This document shows positions 36,799-47,577 of a DNA stretch of 64,000 nt, in pieces. The stretch spans positions 1 to 64,000 of the forward strand of contig JALJCO010012849.1 of assembly GCA_023101725.1 (NCBI GenBank), given 5' to 3'. The first letter of the stretch is position 1; each line of letters starts with the position of its first letter. This stretch comes from Atherinomorus stipes. Lineage: Eukaryota > Chordata > Actinopteri > Atheriniformes > Atherinidae. The notes beneath the pieces are model-generated. The model did no database searches. It worked only from the letters and a program-made list of their open reading frames with translations, and was not told the origin of the DNA. Position numbers and translations under genes: made by a program.

Positions 36799-39090
36799 TC
36801 TTCTACTTCAGGTAAGAAGGGGTTTGCTTTCCTCTTGGTGAAATTCCTGCCTGTAAATACTTTTGACCGGGCAATTGCAACACGACAACATCAAGGCGAC
36901 GGAGCAAATATCCTCCATGGGCTGGTTAGAAAATCCAAGCAGCGGGGGGTTCGATGCAATGCCGTTTGATATTCAACAGGCTGAATTTTAATACGACAAC
37001 ATCTAGGGTCTTAGATGTGTATGTCAAGGCTATGAAAGTCATGTATTTGCATGCTACATCCATGCTCTGCCAACATGTAAAATAAGTAGCAGTGGAGGGT
37101 TTACACAAGAAAAAAAAAAAAGAAGAAAGGGGGGCAGCAACTTGAGGCTCTCAACATCCGTTTCTCTGCCCACTGTGCGCTTGCAGAACGGGCCACACCC
37201 AGTCCAGCGCCAGACAGGCAGTCTGCCCTGACTTTGTGGTCTAGCTGCCTGGCTATATATGGAGACGAAAATTGCAGGGTTGAGTCTTCACCTCCTTGTA
37301 AGGCCTTTGGGGCAGAGGCCTCAAAACCAACCAAAACCTTATAACAGCTTGTAAAAAGCCACTTCCTCAGAGCCGAGATTATCATGGTCCAAAACAATAC
37401 AACAATGAAAAAAGAACAAAAAACCAGGAATGAAGGAGGGGAGTTTACCGCCCACACCAAGCAGCTTTTACTCTTTCTTATAACCTATATTCAATTATAG
37501 AGATATTAACACTCGTTTGAAAATTTAAATCCACACATTGTTCTTTCAAAATCATATCTCAGCTATAAATGAAGCTTTTGTGCAGAGTTCTCAGTGTTAT
37601 TGAGTATTATTAAGCTAATCGGCAGATCAGTCGCGTCAGCATATGCATTCAATTCTTTAAATCAGTTTACAATGATGAATGGCCCTCATTTAGCCCCACA
37701 GCTGGGCTTATGCTGAGTGCTGTCCCGGTGTTTGCGTTTGTCCCTGTCTGCAGTTGAGAAGTTGGTTTCAACCAAGCAGATGGGGGGTTGTGGCCGCATA
37801 AACTGAGGGAAAACTGGAGCGAAAGGTTAAAAAAAAAAACACCCTGGAGAAAAGTTACTACACAAAATCAGTGTGATACGTGTTACAATTTCCTGCTGTG
37901 TGGCAGATAAGCTGTATATGCTCCCACAAAGATGCTGTGCTCGCCTTCCTGCAGCCAGTAAGAGGGGGGAAAAGGAAAAGAAAAGAGAAAAAAAGAAAAA
38001 AAAACCCAAGTGGTGGTTTGGCAATTGCAGATGGAGAAAAAGGCATAGCCTCAAGATTGCACCAGAAAGCAGAACTTAACGGCCCCCCATCTCGTGAGTC
38101 ACCACTCTGCAAGTTTAACAGGCCACAATAAGAGAACAGCCCTCAAAGTGATGAGCTGGATGCCCATGCAAACAATAAAGGGCACATGAAGGAAGCATCT
38201 ACACTTGATTGAACCATATTGGCACCTCCGCAGGTTATAAAGCAAGGTTTTCTGATGCTTATCAACAGGCATTATGTTCTAATCATGCTGCCGTCAGCTG
38301 TTTGTCTCTGCTGTTTATCTATCAATAATGAGGGGCTCAGCAGCTGCAATCACACAGCCTCTTATTGTTGTATGCAGCACAACAGGTTTTTGTTGGTTGG
38401 ATCAGGTTGAATCACATTAGGGATTTTCATAAAAGCCTTTGACATCTGGACCAGTGGCGGCGGGTCTTTGTCTGTGCCTCCAATTTGAGTAATGGGCTCT
38501 CACACTGTTCCAGAATAGCATACTAGCACAGTGAGATGGAGGATCTGTTGTCAGCAGCAAAAAGCTCATTCAGTTTAATATACAGCTAGAAACAAATGAT
38601 TCAACCTCCTCTTCACATACATTATCTCAGCCAGCATATATCATAATATTGTTGGGTTTCTCACATTGACTTGAACTTTTTGGAACTATGTGTGAGTAAT
38701 AACAATATGCAATAGCTACTATTTCGAGTAAATGTGACATCATACAACGAAGATTCCATAAGTTCACACAAAAGAGGAAAGAATGTGAGATTTAAAACAC
38801 AAGAATGAGCCTCTTTTCGCATTGATCATCCAAACTCTGTGGAACAAAAAGGTTTTTCTTGAGTCATATAACCTCCATTAAATGTAGCATCCAGTTGAAA
38901 TGCAAGAGGATTGAAACTTCAGCTGCTATTGCCAACAAAGGGCCGTCTGCTTGTGGCCTCAAAGGATAAACATCAATTCTCAGGTGAAGAAATGAAGCCA
39001 ACTTCCTATAATGGGCCAGGACTTTTCAGCACATGGCTGGCAACCGGAAAGAGGTCGTATCTACCATCAATTAAAGTTTCAGGCTTCCAA
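36799..39090. other. Non-coding stretch, no feature recognised
   Basis: Frames at 37101-37460 and 37827-38131 run through A- or T-rich tracts and have no domain. No repeat end was recognised. Confidence 0.45.
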
Positions 39091-39214
39091 CTGGAGTAGC
39101 AGGGGGTGCAGTAGTGGGAATATTCCTGTTTGACACCTGCAACCAAGTGACCGCAAACTTACTGAGAGGAAGCAGCAGCACCCAAGTCTTTAGAGATATG
39201 CTGCACACTATGGT

Positions 39215-39500
39215 TGGCAACGATATGCAGAAAAAGTCACAGTGCAGCGGGATAATGAGCCCGAGCACACCTCAAAGCTTTGTAAGACTACCTGAAGTCT
39301 GCAAGGCCAAGGAGGGAGAAGGTAATGGACTCTCCTTGGATGTCACCTGACCTCAACCCCACTGAATATTGATGAGAGGGGACAAGAAGACTGAGGAAGC
39401 CTGACATCACAGGAAGCCCTCTGGAACATGCTTAAGATCATGCTTGGATGGCACGACTCTGCGCAGCACTAACGATACAGCTTCATTGAAAGTAGTGTCA
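39215..39500 (+). pseudogene. Heavily decayed Tc1-like transposase fragment
   Basis: In shifting frames the plus strand reads QRDNEPEHTSKLCKT near 39243, which matches the second catalytic region Q-x-D-N-x-P-x-H-x-S of Tc1. This is followed by SPDLNPTEY near 39345, the third catalytic region (S-P-D-L-N-P-I-E), and EALWNMLKIM near 39412. The aspartate of the second motif and the glutamate of the third are still readable, but stops and frameshifts separate them. Termini were not found. Confidence 0.65.
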
Positions 39501-39519
39501 ATCAAACAGAAGAAAATGG

Positions 39520-40267
39520 TGAAAAAAAAAAAAAAAAACGTATACGTAAGGTTTAAAAATCTTCTTACTAACTTGTGTTGAATTCCAGAGAGCACCACTC
39601 TCCAACACAAATGCAACTCGATGAAACCATCGTGATGAAGATCTATGATCAATAAAGCCACTTAGCATGTGATTGACTAAGTCACACCAGGTCTCACTCC
39701 ATCTCTCCCTCAATCTCAAGCTTTTTTCTTTCCTCGACTTTAACTGACCATTTCTCTTGCATCAAAAATAAATAAAAAAAAACAGCAATTGCCCACTTGG
39801 ATGCACATAGAATCACACACATTTCACACCTCTTTCAAACACTGCTGCTGTAAACACCATTTCCAAGTTACAAGGCCTGTGGTTAATCACTTATCAGTGC
39901 GGTTGCTGAGGTGTAAAGCTGCCCCGTCCTCAGTGGAACTGAGGGAGAGGCACTAATTAAGAGGTAATGCTTAAAGCTGCAAGGTTGGAAAACTCCAGGG
40001 CGGGCCATATCTCCTCCGCACATTCCGCCTCATGTCGAGACAATGACATTGCAGGAAGTCTATTAAAGCAGAGGGATCAGAAAACACAAAGTTTAACATT
40101 CTTCAAATAAATTAGCAAGGATGCAGATTAGGGTGTAAGAGGTGAACAGCTTGATGGAAGATTCTAAAGGCGCTCTATCATGAAAAATTAACTTTTACGA
40201 AAATTTAACCATGTTAGTGTTATTTCCTCAAAAAACTCATTTATGAACCATGTATATTTGAGTAATC
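39520..40267. other. Non-coding stretch with an A run
   Basis: An A run lies near 39521-39538. Nothing else was recognised. Confidence 0.4.
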
Positions 40268-41320
40268 TACAGACATCCTTAAAATTATTCATACCCTTTA
40301 ATTAAAGAAGGGAAAAAAAATCAGCTGCTAGTGAAGTAAGTTGAAATTGACAAAAATAATAATAATTCCATGAAAATCATCACATTGATTTTCAATTGTG
40401 GTTAGGGATGTCCAATATTCTCGGCCTACAGATATTATTAGCCGATGTTGGCATTAAAGTATAATATCAGAAAATATTGGTATCACTTTTTTGGACCAAT
40501 ATATTTAAAAATGAAATCTTGTGAGTTTTCATGTTCCGTAACGAAATCTAGCAAGATCTTGTTCCATCAGCACCGCTCCAGCATGTATAAAAGTCCCTGT
40601 TATCCTGGAAGAACTTCATATCCCAGCATTCCTTTCAGAGTCATGTGACTACGGTGCAGCTGCTGCTGCTACAGACTGACTTGGTCTGAAGCAGCTTATA
40701 ATATATCTGGTTTTATGTTGCTGGTTCAGTTACCAAGTTGTCAATAACATTATAATTAGCCACATGTTGGCTAATACCTGCTAGAATCTGATATATGGCA
40801 GCCTGATGTCCAAAACGAACTCCTCTGGCTGAGTTAAGGATATTTTGGGATCTTTGCTTTCAGAGCAGAGTATAGTTGTATTTCTCAAAATATGAGATAC
40901 AACCTCACAGTTGTCTGCAAATATCGGTATCGGTTGATATTGGATATCGGAATTTAAGAGTTAGACAATATTGGATATTGGTAAAAGAGCCAATATCCAA
41001 CATCCCAATTAAAAACAAAAGCAACGATGCCTATTGCTAACAATTCTGTAATGCTCAAGGAATGACAGGAATTTTGGTCCACTGTTAATGGGAAAGGTGC
41101 TGAAATCTGTCTGGGACAGCTACTTTTTTTTTGTTTGTTTTGTTTTTTAAAATTATTATTTTCAACCACAATTCGATAGCAATACTTCATGACACTAAAT
41201 TATAATTTTTAAAATTTTTATTTTTTGTTAGTTTTTTTGTTTGTTTGTTATTTGAGTTACTATTGTGAATTTAGTCTTTTCTTTAATTGGATGGTATGAA
41301 TAATTTTGAGGACTACTGTA
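40268..41320. mobile_element. Tc1-type MITE hosting a hAT-type MITE
   Basis: The left end TACAGACATCCTTAAAATTA continues as TTCATACCCTTTAATTAAAG. The right end, complemented, is TACAGTAGTCCTCAAAATTA, continuing TTCATACCATCCAATTAAAG. Inside, both arms carry CCACAATT. The ends and the flanking TA fit a Tc1 element of the fish group whose termini read TACAGTGG..CTCAAAATTATTCATACC. Without the 600-base insert the element would be about 450 bases and non-coding. Confidence 0.78.
40403..41007 (+). mobile_element. hAT-type MITE nested in Tc1 MITE
   Basis: The left end TAGGGATGTCCAATATTCTC and the complemented right end TGGGATGTTGGATATTGGCT pair. The body has GAACTTCATATCCCAGCATT, TCATGTGACTACGGTGCAGC and GCCACATGTTGGCTAATACC, shared with 6674-7729 (reverse) and 43830-46225. 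No convincing target duplication was seen. It is non-coding. Confidence 0.75.
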
Positions 41321-43821
41321 TATAAATATTCAGTCGCGGTTCTACTTCCCTTCAAACAACTGACTGCTACCGATCTACATTGATAGGTTAAGCGCCAGAT
41401 ATGCACGCGTAGCATCGTAGCTAAATGCCCACTTTGTTGGAGAGAGACTCCAGAATCCTAACCAATCCACTCTCTGAGGGGGAAGCAAGCAGCCTGCTGG
41501 AAGTCATTACAAGAAGACTTTCTCTGAGACAGGCAGCCATCAGCTAACATAAGTTTCACTCAGAGTTCAGAAGAAAAGCTTCTCTATTTTTTTTTCTTTC
41601 ACTTTTTTAAATAGGTTTAGACAACGGCAAGTTGGTCAGTGTGGGAGTTATTTGTTGTACCAACAGGACGGATCTACTCAAAAAGAAAATTGTTCATTCT
41701 AAATACTGAACATTTCTTTAAAGCAAAATTGAGTTAAACATATTTTTTTATTAACTATCTCTTAGACTAAAAGGGAAACTTGTGAAACACTGAAACGGAG
41801 GCAGTCCTTTCTAAAGGTGCTGTACAGTATATATACGCAATGAAAATATGTAGAAAAATATAAGTAGGGGAAATAAATTCCTGACTATTCCACCTGCCAA
41901 AGACATGTCTAACCAAACATTATGATCACACATGGCAAAGTTAGACTTCATACATCTGCCAGATTGGCACAACACCCACTTATGAGCCGTGAGAGAATGG
42001 TTTATTTCTGACTTCTAAAACTGCAGTTATCCTTTATTTATTTTAGTTATATGCTTCCCCTTTTTTAACCGCTTCCACACGAGCTCAGATCATGCCTCTG
42101 CATCTGTTAATATTTCTATAGAATAAAGTCAAAGCTTTCCAAATCTTCATTGCAGTAATCTTCTTTACATTTTGTTTGAATACCACAGAGCTGGAAAACT
42201 CTCCCTAAGCTCCCCCTGCTGCTTGTAGAGTCTGTCAGAAGCAATCCAGAGCTGCCAGCCCTGAAACCCTCCCAACCACTGATCCACTGGTCTTTCTGTA
42301 ATGCATTCCTGTGTCTACAAATCCCGCTAGCTATTGGGACAGCGCTACAGGAGCCCAGTGTAAACTGTAGCATACCAAAGCAGTGTAACGGCTCAACTAT
42401 ATTTAGACCTTTTACTTTAAATGCGTCTTAAGCTGCTGTAAATATCCATTTAGTCCCATGCAATGCTCTGTACCAGCATCTCTTCATAATTCATGTTAAC
42501 ACAGGCCTGCACATGACTGTATCTTTGCAGGTGTTTTCTTGCCGTCAACACATAACTAAGCTGGGACAGGTGCTGCTTTCAGTCTGTTCACGGGACTGTG
42601 ATCCGTCTCCATTCTCCTTAACAGCAGGCTTTGCTGTACTGATTGACGGCTTCACCAAACAATTCAAAAAGCAGAGGCTCCCGATGTGTGTCATGTAATT
42701 GTGAGCATGTCACTCATTAATTTCAACTATTAAAACATTTTGTCACGTCTGCTTTGATGAAACAGTTTTGACTGCTTTTACAGTTCTCACACAGACGCTT
42801 TGTGTTGCAGTTCCATCAGTCATTTTCAACGACAGTTGCACCAAACTAGCAGCTTTAACCATAGCAACAGTGCTGCAGGAGAAAATGCTGCACCGTGTTA
42901 GGTTGACAGGAACTTTTGACAGAAGAAGAAAGCCGTGGAGTTTTCTGATTGGCTAACCAGCTGCTCTGTGATGTTGGGCCCCCTCATCCATAAACAAATG
43001 CATGCTCCAGTTTAAGATGCTTCGTCGCTTTGTGAATGAGAACTTCATGAGCACATCAACAGCCTGATATTAAGATGATCTCCTTTCATTTCTCATCACA
43101 TCTGCTCCCATGTGCTGCACCCAAGTCAAGTTAAAACGCAGCTGTAAGTACTTGCAATTCTACAGTGCTATAAAAGCACTACGGTAAGCTGTAAAAGGAA
43201 TTTCCGTCCTTATTTCTTTTTTTTCTGTTTGATATTTTAGAAAAAGGGTTTGAAATTTTTCTTAAGTGCCAATCTATATGGGTTTTGATAGACTGATGTG
43301 CAAATTTGAGTTAGTGTTTACAAAAGAAGATGCGCAAACCGGAATAAAGCTACCTGAAAGTTCAGATCTTCTGAGTGAAGAATGACAGCTTTCTACTTGT
43401 CTTTGATTTTTTATTTCTTTCCCTGACAGAAATGTTAGAGGACACCCAAGTTTAGTATTGACAACCATGCATTCTACTAGTTGTTCACAAATGATGAAAT
43501 GTCAAATTTGATTCCGAGCAGCTGCAGTGACAAGTGTGTCAGTTACACTAAAAGACCCCCCAGAACGGTGATGATACTTCTAATGTTGTGAGGACCACTT
43601 TCAAAAGAAAAAACTAAATGATTTTTGAGTTTTAAAATCAAAGGAGTGTTGTATGAGAGCTTATGTGTGCTAATTCACACACTCATAATTCCATCTGGGA
43701 GTCAACATGAGGATGTTTACATTTATTGTTCATATTCAAATCCAAAAGAGATGTACTGCTAGCTAAGGCAGTTTCTGAGTGACAGCAGTGGACCGTATGG
43801 TACAAACACAATCCCAAAAAA
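41321..43821. other. Non-coding stretch, no feature recognised
   Basis: About 2.5 kb. Frames at 42116-42373, 42513-42956 and 43274-43468 lack domains. No repeat ends were recognised. Confidence 0.45.
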
Positions 43822-43829
43822 GTTATGAC

Positions 43830-46225
43830 TGGAGATGTCCAATATTGTTGTCCTACGGATATTGGCCGCGTTTCCCAGATTAGTTAAGACACTCTTAACG
43901 CTGAGGTCCTCCTTAAGTCACTTCTTAAAGGTGCCTTGTTTGGACGTTGCGTTTCCCAGATGCGCTCTTAACTTAGTAGCTTCTTTATTTTCAGGAGCGG
44001 CCAGACCCACTCTTTCGACCCTTCTTTAACGTTCCCCCCTGCTAAGGGAACAACAGGCCCATCTACTGGTCACTTTTGGAAACGACACTATTTCCCGTGA
44101 AAAAAAAAGTAGAAAATGGAAATTATTAAAAATGGACCTATTCACGGATCAATTGTTGTATTGAGTCATGTTTTCTCACTCATGTCATAATGTCAATCAT
44201 CTATGATGGAAGAAAACTGTAGTTACCGAGTGAATGACAGAAAATATTGTGGTTAAGTTTAATCATTATGGCAAGATAGGCCTGTGGGTATCAACCACAG
44301 AAACAAAAACATTGCGGTAGGAATTGTACGCAAATTATACGCAATCTATGAGGACTCACGTCATATTTACGCATTTGTCAGCTGTTCATGATGAGATGCA
44401 CCTGCTTCGCTCAATAAAAGCATGGCCATTTACGCATACCCGTATCAGACCCGCATCAGATGTCTGTGCAGAGAACCAAACCAAACCACCCCCTCCAGTC
44501 ACCAAACCACCCCCTCCGGCCACACTTTGATATTGAACTATAAAACACTTCAGTACCACCCGAACCACCTATTTAGGTCCCCCTGACTACCTTTCTCTGC
44601 CAACCTCAGCACAAAGGTCATGTTAAAAATCATAGGTGGCACTGGGCAGTGATTCAAAAATGGCAAACACAACCTCTCAGTGTAGTATGTGGAGCATTCC
44701 CATTACTTTGCGTTTACGCAGGCCTTTGAAGAATTGGGCACGAGTGAGTGGCAGAACAAGCCATTCTTTATTAAGTCACGTCAACCATTTGCGGGATTAC
44801 TGTTTGTTGAATGCACGTGCGTCATCCTGGACGCACACTTTACGCACCAGATACAGTATGTCGCCCATGTACCAAATGCTGCCATGTGGAGCTCATTTAA
44901 CATAAGATGTGTGTAGGTGATTACATCCTCCAAGATTTCCCCAGACAACAGTAACCCGACAAAAAGTTTTTGAAAGTTTGGTGCATATCGTTTTTGGCTG
45001 AAGCTTGTCAGGAGTTCCAGGAGTTGATCTATTTTTTCGTGAACAAGAAAATGTTACCCTTTTTCAGTGTTTCAATCACCTAGCCACCGTTTCCCGATTC
45101 TACTACTGAGCATCGATATGACACACACGCACGTTTCAGGAATCCTCTTGGTGGGGTTCCCTTCAGCCATTACGTCAACAAATAGCGTCAGAATGACCAT
45201 TATTTATAGGGCATCTGTAAATTTCCAATCGCCTACACCTGTTTAGCGCAATTTGGCCAATTACACAATATACAATGAGCTTTTCAATGAATATTTGCAA
45301 TCACTGGTAATCACATGCATATTTTTAACAGTTTGTCTTCTTGCACAAACACATAAACGTATAAATGGGCTCAATATCAGCGTCGGAAAATAACCTCCAC
45401 ACTAAGTGAATGGTGTTGATCGATATACCTGACCTCGACTGCTTTTTTTTTCAGCACCCCCGGAAGTGGATAGCTTCTGTTAGGACCTTCTAAAGATGTA
45501 GCGTAGCCAAGACGTTTCTCAGGAAATAAGAACGCGTGAAAGAAGCAATCTGGGAAACGGGCGTATCTTTGCGATCCTTTGTTGGGAAGAGCTTCCTTGA
45601 GGCCTTCTTTAATCCAAAGAAGAATCTTAACTGGGAAACGCGGCCATTGTCAGCTGATATCGGCTTTTAAATGTGATATCAGAGAATGTTGGTATTGGTT
45701 CTACCAATTCAATATTTTTCCTAGCAAAATCTCGCTATATATCATTGTTCGGTTATGAAATCTCGCGAGGTCTTGTTGTTCCATTAGTCCAAAAGTCCCT
45801 GTTATTCTGGAAGAACTTCATATCCCAGCATTCCTTTCAGTCATGTGACTACGGTGCAGCTGCTGCTGCTACAGACTGACTTGCTTTGAAGCTGCTTAGA
45901 ATATGTCTGGTTTGAAAATGTTGGTTCAATTACCAAGTTGTCAGAAACGTTATAATAAGCCACATGTTGGCTAATACCTGCTAGCATCTGATTTATGGCA
46001 GCCACATGTCTACAATGAACTCCTCTGGCTGAGTTAATGCTATTATGGGATCTTTGCTCTTGGAGCAGAATATACTTGTATCTCTCAGAGTAGGACAGAT
46101 ACAACATCACAGTCGTCTGCACAGAGTGATATCAGATAATATTGGACATTGGAATGGGTTAAACAATATCGGTGAATCAGATATCAGTAAAAAAAAAAAA
46201 AAGAAAAAAAAAAAACAAACATCCC
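43830..46225 (+). mobile_element. hAT-type MITE split by a Harbinger-like element
   Basis: Flanks GTTATGAC (43822-43829) and GTTGTGAC (46226-46233) match in 7 of 8 bases. The left end is TGGAGATGTCCAATATTGTT and the complemented right end is TAGGGATGTTTGTTTTTTTT. The body after 45646 follows the sister at 40403 closely, including GAACTTCATATCCCAGCATT, TCATGTGACTACGGTGCAGC and AACTCCTCTGGCTGAGTTAA. It also holds AAATCTCGCGAGGTC. A 1.78 kb element interrupts it 34 bases from the left end. Confidence 0.83.
43864..45645. mobile_element. PIF/Harbinger-like non-autonomous element
   Basis: The terminal repeats GGCCGCGTTTCCCAG are identical at both ends (left plus strand, right minus strand), followed by ATTAGTTAAGA and TTAAGATTC. 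ATT flanks both sides. Alignment with the sister copy at 40403 shows one ATT at the empty site. A 3-base AT-rich duplication and a GG start fit PIF/Harbinger. The 1782 bases contain CTTAACGC-, TTTACGCA- and GCGTTTCCCAG-type phrases near both ends. The frames at 44636-44916 show no DDE nuclease or Myb motif I recognise. Confidence 0.7.
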
Positions 46226-46391
46226 TAGTTGTGACATTGTAAACTGTAAATTAAACTAGAAAATAATCTCATAAGCTCATGTTATTTTCCAATAGAACAT
46301 AAACAACAATCAAATGTCGAAACAGACATTTTAGATTTCAGGAAATAGTAACAAAATATTTATATATATATATACATACACATACATATAC

Positions 46392-46640
46392 AACAGACCT
46401 TGACTTCGTCGCTGGATTTGGGGTTCTGTGATACAGCACCTGTTTCCTGTTGGTAAAGGTCTGAACTGCACGCAAGCCAGTTCAGCACCCAGACTCTTCT
46501 CCTGTAAAAGTCATGCTGTCATGATGGATTCAGCTTGTTGTTCTCCATTGTCTTATTGAACTATGCAAGGCCTTCCTTGAAAGAAATGCTGGATGGGATC
46601 ATGGGTTGCTCTAAAACCTCCATACTTATGGCCTTTTTAG
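46392..46640 (-). pseudogene. Tc1 transposase fragment, catalytic region
   Basis: On the minus strand from about 46615 the frame reads VLEQPMIPSS, then after a shift FKEGLA and a stop, then RRRVWVLNWLACSSDL. This tracks a well-known fish Tc1 transposase in which F-Q-Q-D-N holds the second catalytic aspartate and W-P-A-C-S-P-D-L holds the approach to the third. The Q-D-N bases are altered here. Stops and indels break the frame, the glutamate region is scrambled, and both termini are missing. Confidence 0.8.
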
Positions 46641-47110
46641 TCTTGCTTGCTGCTTAAAGGCTTTCACACCACAGTCATATTCAACCATCCACACATACAG
46701 CAATTATAAGTCTGTATTCTCTGCTATAGTCTATGCAATGCTTTTTACCTGTCATTCACACATTTACACAATCGATAGACATATTGGGGGCATAATGTGG
46801 TCAATGTCTTTCCCAAGGAAACCTTCACATCTGGTCTGATCTGGATTGGCAGTCAACTGCTAAAATGAGGTATTTCTGGCAGGTCAGGAGCATATAATTC
46901 CTTATGGTAAGGCCTTTTACATACACAAAAATCAATGTTTCACTGAATAAAAGAAAATTTAAAAAGCCCCTTTAGGGTCGGCCCCAGGTTGGCTCTCATA
47001 TGTGCAGGATCTACATTACAAATGTGTCCATGGCAGCACAAGGTCCCCCCAATTACCTCAACCTTAAAGATCCAACTTCTGCAGAATAGGAATAAAAGAA
47101 GAACAAAAGA
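46641..47110. repeat. Possible degraded SINE-related sequence
   Basis: GCAATGCTTTTTACCTGTCA followed by TTCACACATTTACACAATC and GTCAATGTCTTTCCCAAGGA resembles the body of the fish repeats with GCGCTTTA, CATTCACAC and GTGTCTTGCCCAAGGACAC. No boundaries were found and similarity is weak. The rest of the stretch shows nothing. Confidence 0.35.
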
Positions 47111-47118
47111 ATCATTAC

Positions 47119-47569
47119 TAGAGATGCAGTGTTCCAATACCTGGATCAGATATTGGCGATGATATTGACTAATTAACTGGATCAGATATTGGATGAATGA
47201 GGCCGATCCAGCATTCCGATCCAGTCATTTATTAATTTCATACAAAGCAAGACAGTTACAGCGATCTGGTAACTTTAGCTCAATGTTTGCAACGTCGGTT
47301 ATATCATCATGTAAAGTAGAGAAGAGAAGTGTTATTTTTGTTGCTAATGCACACTTTATTCATAAATAACATTAAGTGCATTTATATCTGTGTTAATTTG
47401 TTACCTTTTTTTAAAGAAGGCTGAATGTTTGTCAACCTTGATGCCTTCACTCATATGGCGAGGTATACAGTTTATTCACTCAACAATAATTTTGGATTGG
47501 TATCAGGTATCAACTGAAATGCTAAGCTTGTTAGGATTGGATCGGAAAAACTGGATCTGTGCATCTCTA
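47119..47569. mobile_element. hAT MITE with perfect 8-base target duplication
   Basis: ATCATTAC occurs at 47111-47118 and 47570-47577. The ends are TAGAGATGCAGTGTTCCAAT and, complemented, TAGAGATGCACAGATCCAGT. The interior shares GATATTGACTAATTAACTGG and CATTTATATCTGTGTTAATT with the copy at 24389-24817, so the two are members of one family. It is 451 bases and non-coding. Confidence 0.9.
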
Positions 47570-47577
47570 ATCATTAC

